The notes: generated by a model from the sequence alone, not told the origin. DNA of 24,976 bases from RGIG9151 sp963635575 (GCA_963635575.1 CAVHFU010000021.1:1-24976), one strand, 5' to 3'. Positions 15,861-22,735 are shown, numbered from the stretch's first letter. Made by a program: numbers and translations.

Positions 15861-15887
15861 ATTCAGCATAAACACATAAATAAAAAC

Positions 15888-16010
15888 ATTGAATGTTGAC
15901 CATTTGGGACAGGTCTAAAAAGGAAAAGACACGTAACTAGCTTTTTAGGCTAACTACACGTTTTAATTTTGTTGACCAAAAAGAACCGTCCCTAGTGGTC
16001 AATATTCAAT
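15888..16010. repeat. 123-bp inverted-repeat element (MITE/REP-like)
   Basis: The terminal arms ATTGAATGTTGACC (15888-15901) and ATTGAATATTGACC (minus, 16010-15997) are followed inward by GGGACAGGTCT and GGGACGGTTCT. A second internal hairpin is built on ACTAGC/GCTAACT. There is no coding capacity. The GGGACGGTTCTTTTT-type arm resembles dispersed repeats often seen in clostridial genomes, a recollection not checked here. It fills most of the gap between the HD-domain gene and the two-component genes. Confidence 0.65.
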
Positions 16011-16065
16011 ATTTCTTCATTGCTTTTTCACACATTCTACATATTTATATCTTATAATTTATTAT

Positions 16066-16128
16066 ATGGAGTGGTCAACCCTGCCACGGAGGGCAGAAAC
16101 TTAACCGGCTGGCCACTTTCATTTTTTT
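16066..16128 (+). ncRNA. Candidate structured RNA with terminator, upstream of two-component genes
   Basis: A compact stretch GC-richer than its surroundings. The outer stem AGTGGTCA/TGGCCACT is 8 bp with one G-U pair. It encloses a hairpin CTGCC/GGCAG with a 6-base loop and a single-stranded AACTTAACCGGC segment. A T-run follows (16122-16128). A TATAAT at 16053-16058 could be its -10, but no good -35 is seen. I could not match it to a riboswitch class I know. It could be an independent small RNA, or a leader that ends before the response-regulator gene. Confidence 0.45.
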
Positions 16129-16129
16129 A

Positions 16130-16158
16130 ATGACAAATCCTATAAAAAATGATAATAT
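16130..16158 (+). promoter_or_regulatory. Possible promoter of the two-component operon
   Basis: ATGACA (16130-16135), 17-bp spacer, TAATAT (16153-16158), just before the SD GGGAGG at 16168-16173. It is weak but well placed. If real, the operon is transcribed independently of the upstream structured RNA. Confidence 0.4.
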
Positions 16159-16179
16159 AACCTTAAAGGGAGGTTAATT

Positions 16180-16854
16180 ATGGCAAAATTACTTATTGTT
16201 GATGATGAAGAAAAAATAAGGGAAATTATAAAAAAATATGCTGTATTTGAAGGGCATACTGTAATTGAAGCAAAAGACGGGATGGATGCCATTGAAAAAT
16301 TCAAAAATCATTCATGTGATTTAATAATCTTAGATATAATGATGCCTGAATTGGATGGCTTTTCTACTGCAAGAGAAATAAGAAAAACTTCTTCTATACC
16401 TATTATAATGCTTTCTGCACGAAGCGAAGAATACGATAAAATTCATGGATTTGAATTAGGTATTGATGACTATGTAGTAAAGCCTTTTTCTCCAAAAGAA
16501 TTATTTATGAGGGTCGAAGCTGTATTAAAACGTACATTAAGCTCAAGTGCATCTAGCTCAGATACCTTTTCTTACGAAACTTTGCTAGTAGATTTTACTG
16601 CGCATCTTATCTATATTGATAATGAGAAAATTACTCTTTCTCCAAAGGAGTACGATTTGCTTGTGTACCTAATAAAAAATAAAGGAATTGCTCTAACTCG
16701 CGAACGACTCATTTCTGATGTATGGGGATATGAATTTTTCGGGGATGATAGAACATTAGACACGCACATTAAACTACTTAGGAAAAGCTTAAAACAATAC
16801 AGTAACTTAATTGTTACGCTAAGAGGAGTTGGATACAGATTTGAAAATGTTTAA
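16180..16854 (+). CDS. OmpR/PhoB-family response regulator
   Basis: DNA-binding transcriptional regulator of a two-component system, 224 aa. The receiver domain (1-120) has the acidic pair Asp8-Asp9, phosphoacceptor Asp52, switch Ser79 and Lys101. The C-terminal winged-helix domain (about 130-224) has the family-typical LSPKEYDLL and the RTLDTHIKLLRKSL recognition helix region. The ATG follows GGGAGG by 6 bases. It overlaps the histidine kinase start by 8 bases, so the pair is translationally coupled. The target genes and signal are unknown; the downstream 120-aa gene with its own promoter is one possible target. Confidence 0.93.
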   Translation: MAKLLIVDDEEKIREIIKKYAVFEGHTVIEAKDGMDAIEKFKNHSCDLIILDIMMPELDGFSTAREIRKTSSIPIIMLSARSEEYDKIHGFELGIDDYVVKPFSPKELFMRVEAVLKRTLSSSASSSDTFSYETLLVDFTAHLIYIDNEKITLSPKEYDLLVYLIKNKGIALTRERLISDVWGYEFFGDDRTLDTHIKLLRKSLKQYSNLIVTLRGVGYRFENV

Positions 16855-18283
16855 AAATTCTGATAAAGAATTATCTGTAAAATGGAAGATATTCGTTTAT
16901 TTCCTCGCATTTTCATTAATAATGCTTGTACTTCTTTGGTTGTTCCAAATAGTCTTATTAAATGACTTTTACAGAGCTATAAAAACCAAGGAATTATTTT
17001 CTACTGCCCAAACTATTGAAAAAAGCATAAATTCAGAATTACTTGATACTACTATCGAAAGCGTTTCAAGTAAACGTGACATTTGCATTATGCTATATAA
17101 GGAACCTGCTGAGCTTATATATTCTTCCGAGGTTCAGATGAATTGTATTATTCACAAAATTCCCTCTGGTATTTTATATGCGTTAAGCAAAGAAGCTTTA
17201 GAAGATAAAAATCAATATTTTGAGCAATTTACACCCGAAAATAATCAAAAAAGCTATTTTTCCTCTAGCAGGAAACGTGAAATTCCTAATAGTAGCCTAC
17301 TCATAAAACGCTTTAATGACACAAACAATAATTCTTATATTCTTATACTGAATTCTGTTATAGAGCCTGTAGTTTCTACTACTTCAACCCTACGTTCTCA
17401 ACTAAGTTGTATAACGATTATTATGCTTGTTTTGTCGTTTATACTTTCTCTTATAATTTCTAAAAAGATTTCTAAGCCAATAATAAATATTAATAATTCA
17501 GCAAAGAAATTATCTACTGAGTACAATATAGAATTCAACGACTCTGGCTACACAGAAATCTCGGAACTAGCGAATACATTAACTAAAGCTTCCTCTGAAC
17601 TATCTAAAGTAGAAAATCTACGACGCGAGCTTATCGCAAATGTTTCACATGATCTGCGGACACCTCTTACCATGATAACCGGTTATGCAGAAGTTATGAA
17701 GGATATACCTGGCGAAAACACACCCGAGAATATCCAAATCATTATTGACGAAGCAAAGCGTCTTACAAGTCTAGTTAATGATGTCGTAGAAATGTCAAAG
17801 AACCAAAATACTGCTCAAGAACTACATTTAGAGGATTTTAATTTGACTGAATGCATAAGTAAAATACTTGAAAGATACACAAAATTAACTGAAAATGGCG
17901 GATACAAAATTATATTTGAAAAAAATCAAGATGTGTTTGTTAACGCGGACAATCTAAAAATTACTCAAGTCATTTACAATCTTATAAATAATGCTCTGAC
18001 TTATACCGGAGATGACAAGATTGTAAAAATTGTTCAAACAGTAAATGATGGCAAAGTAAGGATAGAAATAAAGGATACAGGAGACGGAATTAATCCTGAT
18101 GAAATCGAATATGTTTGGGATCGGTATTATAAAGCTAAGGGAAATCATAAACGTGCCCAAATCGGAACAGGTCTCGGACTAGCCATTGTAAAAGGTGTTT
18201 TAGAGCTCCATAAGGCGAATTTCGGAGTAAAAAACGATGAAAATGGAGGAGCTAATTTCTGGTTTGAACTAGAAATTCTTTAA
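16847..18283 (+). CDS. Membrane sensor histidine kinase
   Basis: Partner kinase of the preceding regulator, 478 aa from the ATG at 16847. Membrane helices lie at about 14-38 and 187-205, enclosing an extracellular sensor of about 150 residues with no named fold. A HAMP-like linker follows, then the HisKA box with phospho-His268 in NVSHDLRTP, the N box NLINNA at 378-383, G1 DTGDG at 410-414 and G2 GTGLGLAIVKG at 440-450. In-frame TTG codons at 16829 and 16841 are alternatives. The ATG overlapping the regulator stop is preferred, since the SD-like AGGAG at 16824 abuts the first TTG. The kinase core is complete, so it should be active. Confidence 0.92.
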   Translation: MFKNSDKELSVKWKIFVYFLAFSLIMLVLLWLFQIVLLNDFYRAIKTKELFSTAQTIEKSINSELLDTTIESVSSKRDICIMLYKEPAELIYSSEVQMNCIIHKIPSGILYALSKEALEDKNQYFEQFTPENNQKSYFSSSRKREIPNSSLLIKRFNDTNNNSYILILNSVIEPVVSTTSTLRSQLSCITIIMLVLSFILSLIISKKISKPIININNSAKKLSTEYNIEFNDSGYTEISELANTLTKASSELSKVENLRRELIANVSHDLRTPLTMITGYAEVMKDIPGENTPENIQIIIDEAKRLTSLVNDVVEMSKNQNTAQELHLEDFNLTECISKILERYTKLTENGGYKIIFEKNQDVFVNADNLKITQVIYNLINNALTYTGDDKIVKIVQTVNDGKVRIEIKDTGDGINPDEIEYVWDRYYKAKGNHKRAQIGTGLGLAIVKGVLELHKANFGVKNDENGGANFWFELEIL

Positions 18284-18295
18284 TGTTGTGATGTA

Positions 18296-18324
18296 TTGAC
18301 ATTTAGCAAGTAATATGATATTAT
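18296..18324 (+). promoter_or_regulatory. SigA-type promoter of the 120-aa unknown gene
   Basis: TTGACA (18296-18301), 17-bp spacer, TATTAT (18319-18324). It begins 13 bases after the kinase stop and gives a leader of about 50 bases. Confidence 0.75.
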
Positions 18325-18381
18325 GTTTACCGGGGATGTTATTATATCAATTTCTTAAAAAATTTTAAGGAAGGTAAAAAA

Positions 18382-18744
18382 ATGGAAGAACGTTACGTTT
18401 ATTACGAAGGTTTGAAATTTAAGTTACGCCCTGCTTGTAAAAAGATTATAAGCTACCATAAGGTCGTAGCTGTGCCCTCTAGTCATGAGGGATTGCTGGA
18501 ACTCATGAGAAACGGAAAAGTTAATACTGTTTCGATTGAAACATGCGACGAGCCAGAATTGACTCATTTTGAAGTCCGTGAATATCTCGAGAATGTTGAT
18601 TCGACCGTTTGGGTATTTAAAAAGTATACCCTTACATCGAGTGAATTCCTAATTTTCTCTGATCTCCCTGAGGAGGAGATAAAGAGCGAATTGGGAAAAA
18701 TGCTTAATTTGCTAACAAAGGAAGAAATCGAAAAGTTGATGTAA
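18382..18744 (+). CDS. 120-aa hypothetical protein
   Basis: Not recognised. It is a small soluble protein with no signal peptide or membrane helix. The N-terminal 75 residues are mixed alpha/beta, and the C-terminal part is acidic and helical (residues 93-120, Glu/Leu/Lys-rich). Codon choice near the gene looks slightly richer in G+C than its neighbours. It has a strong promoter of its own (18296-18324), an SD AAGGAAGG about 8 bases before the ATG, and an exceptionally strong terminator whose stem begins inside its stop codon. It therefore looks like a highly expressed, independently controlled single-gene unit. It lies downstream of the two-component pair and converges on rplL. Confidence 0.72.
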   Translation: MEERYVYYEGLKFKLRPACKKIISYHKVVAVPSSHEGLLELMRNGKVNTVSIETCDEPELTHFEVREYLENVDSTVWVFKKYTLTSSEFLIFSDLPEEEIKSELGKMLNLLTKEEIEKLM

Positions 18745-18791
18745 AAAGAGATACCGCCCGAGGAAAATTTCCTCGGGCGGCATCTCTTTTT
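18743..18791. terminator. Very strong bidirectional terminator between the 120-aa gene and rplL
   Basis: AAAAAGAGAT, one mismatch, then CCGCCCGAGGAAA pairs with the mirror arm ending ATCTCTTTTT. The stem exceeds 20 bp with a GC-rich core and an A/T tail on each side. It stops both converging transcripts. Confidence 0.93.
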
Positions 18792-18800
18792 AAGTATAAA

Positions 18801-19175
18801 CTACTTTAATTCTACTGTAGCACCAGCTTCTGTAAGCTTAGCCTTAATAGATTCAGCATCTTCCTTAGAAGCGCCTTCCTTAACATTCTTAGGAGCTCCG
18901 TCAACCATTTCCTTAGCTTCCTTTAATCCTAATCCTGTGATTTCTCTAACAACCTTGATAACACCAATCTTGTTAGCACCAGCATCTTTTAATACTACTG
19001 TGAATTCTGTTTGTTCAGCTCCAGCTGCTGCACCAGCAACTGCTGCTCCGGCAGCTGCTACAGGAGCTGCTGCTGTTACTCCAAATTCTTCTTCTAAAGC
19101 TTTTACTAATTCGTTTAATTCTAATACTGTAAGAGCCTTTACTTCTTCCATAACTTTTTCAATCTTTTCACTCAT
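18801..19175 (-). CDS. rplL: 50S ribosomal protein L7/L12
   Basis: Stalk protein that recruits translation GTPases, 124 aa, four or more copies bound to L10. The N-terminal dimerisation helices are followed by an Ala/Gly-rich hinge (about residues 38-55). The C-terminal domain carries the conserved KIGVIKVVREITGLGLKEAK region. The ATG at 19175 is preferred over the longer frame since GGAGGT lies 7 bases upstream. It is the last gene of the rplJ-rplL unit, 108 bases after rplJ, and ends at a strong terminator; rpoB does not follow. Confidence 0.97.
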   Translation of the reverse strand: MSEKIEKVMEEVKALTVLELNELVKALEEEFGVTAAAPVAAAGAAVAGAAAGAEQTEFTVVLKDAGANKIGVIKVVREITGLGLKEAKEMVDGAPKNVKEGASKEDAESIKAKLTEAGATVELK

Positions 19176-19283
19176 TTTAAATACCTCCATAAAATAAATT
19201 TCATATTAATAATTTTTTGATTAATTTAACTCAAAAACAAACATTCTGATAATTCAGCATGACGTTTTTTAGCAAAATATCTA

Positions 19284-19787
19284 CTAAGCGTTAGCTTCTT
19301 GTTTTTCAGCAATAGCCTTGATAACATAAGCAAGTGATGTAATAGGAGCATTGAATCCTCCAAGTACTTTTGCAATAAGAGTTTCTTTTGAAGGAATTTT
19401 AGAAATTTCTTCAACACCCTTTGCATCATATATGTTACCTTCTACCCAACCTGCCTTAAAGTTGAAAGCTTCGACCTTTTCAGCTGTACTAGCCATAATT
19501 CTAGCAGGAGCTGTGCAGTCATCGTGGCTAATAGCAATAGCTGTAGGGCCTTCTAAATATTCAGCTAATCCTTCATATTCAGTTCCCTTGATAGCTAATT
19601 TAATCAAAGTATTTTTTGCAACTTTGTATTCAACATTTTCTTTTCTTAGTTCGCTTCTAAGAGCTGTAATGTCTTCAACAGTAATACCTCTATAATCAAC
19701 AACTACAATACCCTTTGCTCCATTGATTTTTTCAGCAAGTTCTTTAACTTCTCCACTTTTCTTTTCTAATGCAATTTTGCCTGGCAT
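19284..19787 (-). CDS. rplJ: 50S ribosomal protein L10
   Basis: Base of the ribosomal stalk, 167 aa; binds 23S rRNA through its N-terminal domain and L12 dimers through its C-terminal helix. The conserved early segment GIVVVDYRGITVEDIT and the KNTL segment are present. The MPGKIALEKK start (19787) is chosen, with AAGGTGG about 10 bases upstream; the frame extends 7 codons further without support. It is preceded by an L10-type leader RNA with an intrinsic terminator, so L10(L12) autoregulation by attenuation is likely. Confidence 0.97.
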   Translation of the reverse strand: MPGKIALEKKSGEVKELAEKINGAKGIVVVDYRGITVEDITALRSELRKENVEYKVAKNTLIKLAIKGTEYEGLAEYLEGPTAIAISHDDCTAPARIMASTAEKVEAFNFKAGWVEGNIYDAKGVEEISKIPSKETLIAKVLGGFNAPITSLAYVIKAIAEKQEANA

Positions 19788-19840
19788 AAAATTTGCACCA
19801 CCTTTCAATTAAAATGTATATCTTAATTTCACCTAAACAT

Positions 19841-19881
19841 AAAAAAGACTTTCTAAGCTAAAAGGCAGAATAGAAAGTCTT
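19841..19881 (-). terminator. Attenuator terminator within the L10 leader
   Basis: Minus strand: stem AAGACTTTCTA (19881-19871) pairs with 19855-19845 and is followed by a T-run. It lies between the leader core and rplJ, so it is the likely switch by which L10(L12) reduces rplJL transcription. Confidence 0.85.
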
Positions 19882-19948
19882 AAAGAATCTATTTTATCGC
19901 CTCCGTAGGATTATTAAGCTAAAAGCCCCTACCTTCTTAGGTAAAATT
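19841..19948 (-). promoter_or_regulatory. Ribosomal protein L10 leader (autoregulatory RNA)
   Basis: On the minus strand, between rplA and rplJ, the hairpin ACCTAAGAAGGT leads into AGGGGCTTTTAGCTTAATAATCCTACGGAGGCG. This holds the conserved core known from Firmicutes rplJ leaders, which mimic the 23S L10 site. The attenuator hairpin follows. Binding of L10(L12) is expected to favour termination. The exact 5' end is uncertain, since rplA transcription reads into it. Confidence 0.87.
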
Positions 19949-19954
19949 TTCTAA

Positions 19955-20650
19955 TTATTCAGCAACTTTAGAAGTGCTTACTCTAACACCCGGTCCCATT
20001 GTGGAAGAAACACTAACACTCTTTAAGTATTGACCTTTAGCTGAAGCTGGTTTTGCTTTAACAATAGCTCCCATAAGAGTCTTAAAGTTCTCAACAAGCT
20101 TTTCTTCACCAAAAGATGCTTTTCCGATTGGGCAGTGAATAATATTAGTTTTATCTAATCTGTATTCAATCTTACCGGCTTTAATATCAGCAATAGCCTT
20201 AGCTACATCCATAGAAACTGTTCCAGATTTAGGGTTAGGCATTAAACCTTTAGGTCCTAATACTTTACCTAATCTACCAACAACACCCATCATATCAGGA
20301 GTTGCAACGATTACGTCAAAATCAAACCAGTTTTCACCTTGAATTTTAGCAACTAGCTCTTCGCCACCTACATAATCTGCACCGGCAGCTTCTGCTTCTT
20401 TTACTTTATCTCCTTTTGCGAAAACAAGTACACGAACTTTTTTACCTGTTCCGTGAGGAAGAACTACAACACCTCTAACTTGTTGGTCAGCGTGTCTTGA
20501 GTCAACACCAAGTTTAATATGAGTTTCAATGCTTTCATCAAACTTAGCTTTAGCTGTTTTAACAACTAATGAAAATGCTTCTTCTGTATCGTATAACTTG
20601 TTAGAATCGATAAGCTTAGCACTTTCAACATACTTCTTACCATGTTTCAT
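19955..20650 (-). CDS. rplA: 50S ribosomal protein L1
   Basis: Binds helix 76-78 of 23S rRNA at the L1 stalk and can also act as a translational repressor of its own operon. It has 231 aa from the ATG at 20650, which has AGGAGG 9 bases upstream; an 8-codon upstream extension lacks support. Conserved KVLGPKGLMPNPKSGTV is seen near residues 129-145, with the TMGPGV region near the C terminus. It is preceded by a 105-base spacer after rplK, long for this operon. Confidence 0.97.
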   Translation of the reverse strand: MKHGKKYVESAKLIDSNKLYDTEEAFSLVVKTAKAKFDESIETHIKLGVDSRHADQQVRGVVVLPHGTGKKVRVLVFAKGDKVKEAEAAGADYVGGEELVAKIQGENWFDFDVIVATPDMMGVVGRLGKVLGPKGLMPNPKSGTVSMDVAKAIADIKAGKIEYRLDKTNIIHCPIGKASFGEEKLVENFKTLMGAIVKAKPASAKGQYLKSVSVSSTMGPGVRVSTSKVAE

Positions 20651-20755
20651 TTTTATTAACCTCCTTTGGTACAAACGGCATACTAACTAATGCTTTCAGC
20701 CTCCCGAATTTAATCTTTGTCACTGACAGAATAATCAAACTTACAGTTTTTCTTA

Positions 20756-21187
20756 TTAGTCAGCAACAACAATACCCATACTTCTAGCTGTTCCACGAAC
20801 CATGCTCATAGCTGATTCAATAGATGCTGCATTTAGATCTTGCATTTTTAATTCTGCAATCTTCCTTACAGTTTCGTTAGAAATTGTAGCAACCTTATCA
20901 CGGTTTGGCTTTGCAGATGCAGTAGCAAGTCCTGCTTCTTTCTTTAATAAAACTGCTGTAGGTGGTGTCTTTGTAATAAATGTGAATGATTTATCAGCAT
21001 AAATTGTAATAACTGCTGGAATAATCATACCTGGTTGACTTGCAGTTTTATCATTGAATTCTTTACAGAATTGCATAATGTTAATACCGTAAGGTCCTAA
21101 TGCAGGTCCGATTGGTGGTGCCGGATTAGCTTTACCAGCTTCACATTGTACTTTAACACTACCGATTACTTTCTTAGGTGCTGCCAT
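20756..21187 (-). CDS. rplK: 50S ribosomal protein L11
   Basis: GTPase-associated-centre protein, needed for RelA-type stringent sensing in many bacteria, 143 aa. The conserved N-terminal Pro-rich segment NPAPPIGPALGPYGINIM and the C-terminal GTARSMGI rRNA-binding loop are present. Good SD GGGAGTG before the ATG. It lies 17 bases after nusG. Confidence 0.97.
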   Translation of the reverse strand: MAAPKKVIGSVKVQCEAGKANPAPPIGPALGPYGINIMQFCKEFNDKTASQPGMIIPAVITIYADKSFTFITKTPPTAVLLKKEAGLATASAKPNRDKVATISNETVRKIAELKMQDLNAASIESAMSMVRGTARSMGIVVAD

Positions 21188-21204
21188 TATTAGTCACTCC
21201 CTTC

Positions 21205-21738
21205 TTAGATTTTTTGTATTTGTGTAAATTCAAGTTCAGCAGGAGTTTCCCTTCCAAACATTGACACTAATACTCTAACTTTGCGTTTTTCCATATTAAT
21301 TTCTTCAATAACTCCTATAAAGTCTTTTAATGGTCCGGACATAACCTTTACGTTATCCCCAACTTCAAAGTCTACTACGATATCTAGTTCTTCAATTCCC
21401 ATATTCATTATTTCTTCGTCAGTTAATGGTTCAGGCTTAGCTCCAGGACCAACAAATCCCGTAACACCTCTTACATTTCTAACAACATACCATGTATCAT
21501 CATTCATATACATTTTTACTAAAACATAACCTGGGAAAACTTTCTTTAATGAGGTTTTCCTCTTACCATCTTTAATCTCAATTTGCTCTTCCATAGGAAC
21601 TATAACCTCGACTATTTGGTCTTGAAGTCCTCTATTGTCAATTATCTTATCCAAGTTAGTTTTAACTTTATTTTCATATCCTGAATACGTATGAACAACA
21701 TACCATCTTAAAGATTCGGAATATTCTTCGTGAGGCAA
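21205..21738 (-). CDS. nusG: Transcription termination/antitermination factor NusG
   Basis: Elongation factor binding RNA polymerase through its NGN domain and S10 or Rho through its KOW domain. The NGN domain begins with RWYVVHTYSGYENKVK, and the KOW segment GDNVKVMSGPLKDFIG lies near the C terminus. The start is set at TTG (21738), 8 bases after AGGAGG. An in-frame GTG at 21747 directly abuts that SD, with no room for the ribosome, so it is rejected, giving 177 aa. Clustered with secE and rplK as in most bacteria. Confidence 0.95.
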   Translation of the reverse strand: MPHEEYSESLRWYVVHTYSGYENKVKTNLDKIIDNRGLQDQIVEVIVPMEEQIEIKDGKRKTSLKKVFPGYVLVKMYMNDDTWYVVRNVRGVTGFVGPGAKPEPLTDEEIMNMGIEELDIVVDFEVGDNVKVMSGPLKDFIGVIEEINMEKRKVRVLVSMFGRETPAELEFTQIQKI

Positions 21739-21767
21739 TAATGCCACCTCCTCTTAAAATGTCAGAC

Positions 21768-21950
21768 TTAGAATCTAGAAGTAATAAACTCAACTGCATA
21801 TAGACTAGCTGTATCGGCTAAGAATATAAATGCCCCTAAAATAGCAGAAATAGCTACAACAGCAGCAGTACCAAAAGCTACATCTTTACGTGTCGGCCAA
21901 ATTACCTTTTTTAACTCTGACTTTGTTTCTTTTAAAACTCCATTTTTCAT
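21768..21950 (-). CDS. secE: Preprotein translocase subunit SecE
   Basis: Small essential SecYEG subunit, 60 aa, the single-helix form usual in Gram-positives. The conserved cytoplasmic segment ELKKVIWPTRKDV is followed by one transmembrane helix (about 29-53). It lies between rpmG (12 bases upstream) and nusG in the usual order. Confidence 0.95.
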   Translation of the reverse strand: MKNGVLKETKSELKKVIWPTRKDVAFGTAAVVAISAILGAFIFLADTASLYAVEFITSRF

Positions 21951-21962
21951 ACTTTCACATCC

Positions 21963-22112
21963 TTACTTAGTTTCTTTATGTTCTGTATGCTTTTTGCAGA
22001 ATTTACAATACTTTTTCATCTCGACTCTGTCTGGGTCATTTTTCTTGTTTTTCATAGAATCGTAATTTCTTTGTTGGCATTCACTACAAGCTAGTGTTAT
22101 CTTTTCTCTCAT
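21963..22112 (-). CDS. rpmG: 50S ribosomal protein L33, zinc-ribbon form
   Basis: 49-aa ribosomal protein with two CxxC pairs (Cys9/Cys12 and Cys36/Cys39), so the C+ zinc-binding paralogue. The usual MREKITLACSECQQRNY start is preceded by GGAGGTG. It is the first gene after the promoter at 22196-22224 and heads the rpmG-secE-nusG-rplKA transcript. Confidence 0.95.
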   Translation of the reverse strand: MREKITLACSECQQRNYDSMKNKKNDPDRVEMKKYCKFCKKHTEHKETK

Positions 22113-22195
22113 TTTTTACACCTCCACTTTACATTTCCACGCAAAAATATTTTTTGTTCACACAAAAAAAGCTTTCCATGTGGAACGCATATATA

Positions 22196-22224
22196 AATTT
22201 ATCACATAATACGTTCACAGTCAA
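22196..22224 (-). promoter_or_regulatory. Promoter of the rpmG-secE-nusG-rplKAJL operon
   Basis: Minus strand: TTGACT (22224-22219), 17-bp spacer, TAAATT (22201-22196). It is embedded between AAAAAAGCTT and AAGCTTTTTTT, which can pair as a terminator-like stem for rpmF. Confidence 0.6.
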
Positions 22225-22252
22225 GCTTTTTTGCAAAAATTTCTCAATATCT

Positions 22253-22438
22253 TTAAGCATTTTCTTCTACTTTCATAACTTCTTTCCCGTTATAGTATCC
22301 ACAGTTTCTGCAAACCTTGTGAGATTCAACAGCTTCGTGGCAATGAGGACATTCAGAAACGTTTTTAGCTTCTAATTTCCAAGTAGATCTTCTTAAATGA
22401 GTTCTTTCTTTTGACCATCTTCTTTTTGGTTGAGCCAA
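22253..22438 (-). CDS. rpmF: 50S ribosomal protein L32, zinc-ribbon form
   Basis: 61-aa large-subunit protein. Its basic N terminus of the MAxPKRR type is followed by a zinc ribbon CPHC/CRNC (four Cys). The start is set at TTG 22438, 8 bases after AGGAGG, which restores the usual L32 N terminus; an in-frame GTG at 22447 lies inside the SD. Unusual location: L32 is more often next to a YceD-like gene, not the rpmG-secE cluster. Confidence 0.94.
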   Translation of the reverse strand: MAQPKRRWSKERTHLRRSTWKLEAKNVSECPHCHEAVESHKVCRNCGYYNGKEVMKVEENA

Positions 22439-22463
22439 TTTAAACACCTCCTAATATGCATTG

Positions 22464-22509
22464 CATCCATACTAATTTCGTAATGGATGTGGGAAAATTT
22501 CATTTCCCA
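22464..22509. other. Two adjacent hairpins between rpmB and rpmF
   Basis: CATCCAT/ATGGATG (22464-22489) and TGGGAAA/TTTCCCA (22490-22509) form two neighbouring stem-loops in the 111-base gap upstream of rpmF. No T-run follows, so RNA processing or an r-protein leader is as likely as termination. Confidence 0.45.
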
Positions 22510-22549
22510 GTATTACTAACACAACAATTTTCAGTTCATATTCTCTTCA

Positions 22550-22735
22550 TTATGCACGTTCAACTTTGTTTGAGCGAAGACATTTTGTGCAAACATTAAC
22601 TGTCTTTACAGTGCCATCCACATTTGCACGAACACTTTTTACGTTAGCTTTCCATGCTCTATTAGACTTTCTGTTTGAGTGGCTTACTTGAAGACCGAAT
22701 TTAACTGCTTTATCACATATTTCGCATTTTGCCAT
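22550..22735 (-). CDS. rpmB: 50S ribosomal protein L28, zinc-binding form
   Basis: 61-aa protein with a CxxC near the start (Cys4, Cys7) and a second CxxC (CTKC) near the end, so a zinc-binding C+ form. The SNRKSNRAWKANVKSV core is typical. The SD-like run GGGGGTG is about 9-10 bases upstream. An 8-bp perfect hairpin lies at 22753-22772, just before that SD. Confidence 0.95.
   Translation of the reverse strand: MAKCEICDKAVKFGLQVSHSNRKSNRAWKANVKSVRANVDGTVKTVNVCTKCLRSNKVERA

Noticed and set aside
15888..16010. CRISPR-like repeat
   Set aside because: Only one pair of inverted arms and no spaced direct repeats; no CRISPR array was seen anywhere in the window.
16066..16128. Known riboswitch (THF, preQ1, glycine, ZTP, fluoride, guanidine considered)
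   Set aside because: None of the consensus cores I can recall match; kept as an unidentified structured RNA.
19226..19429. 67-codon minus-strand frame across the rplJ end
   Set aside because: Overlaps rplJ in another frame, Leu/Lys-rich low-complexity translation, no SD.
22094..22375. Plus-strand 93-codon frame over rpmG and rpmF
   Set aside because: Opposite strand of two ribosomal protein genes, with no SD or promoter; a shadow frame.
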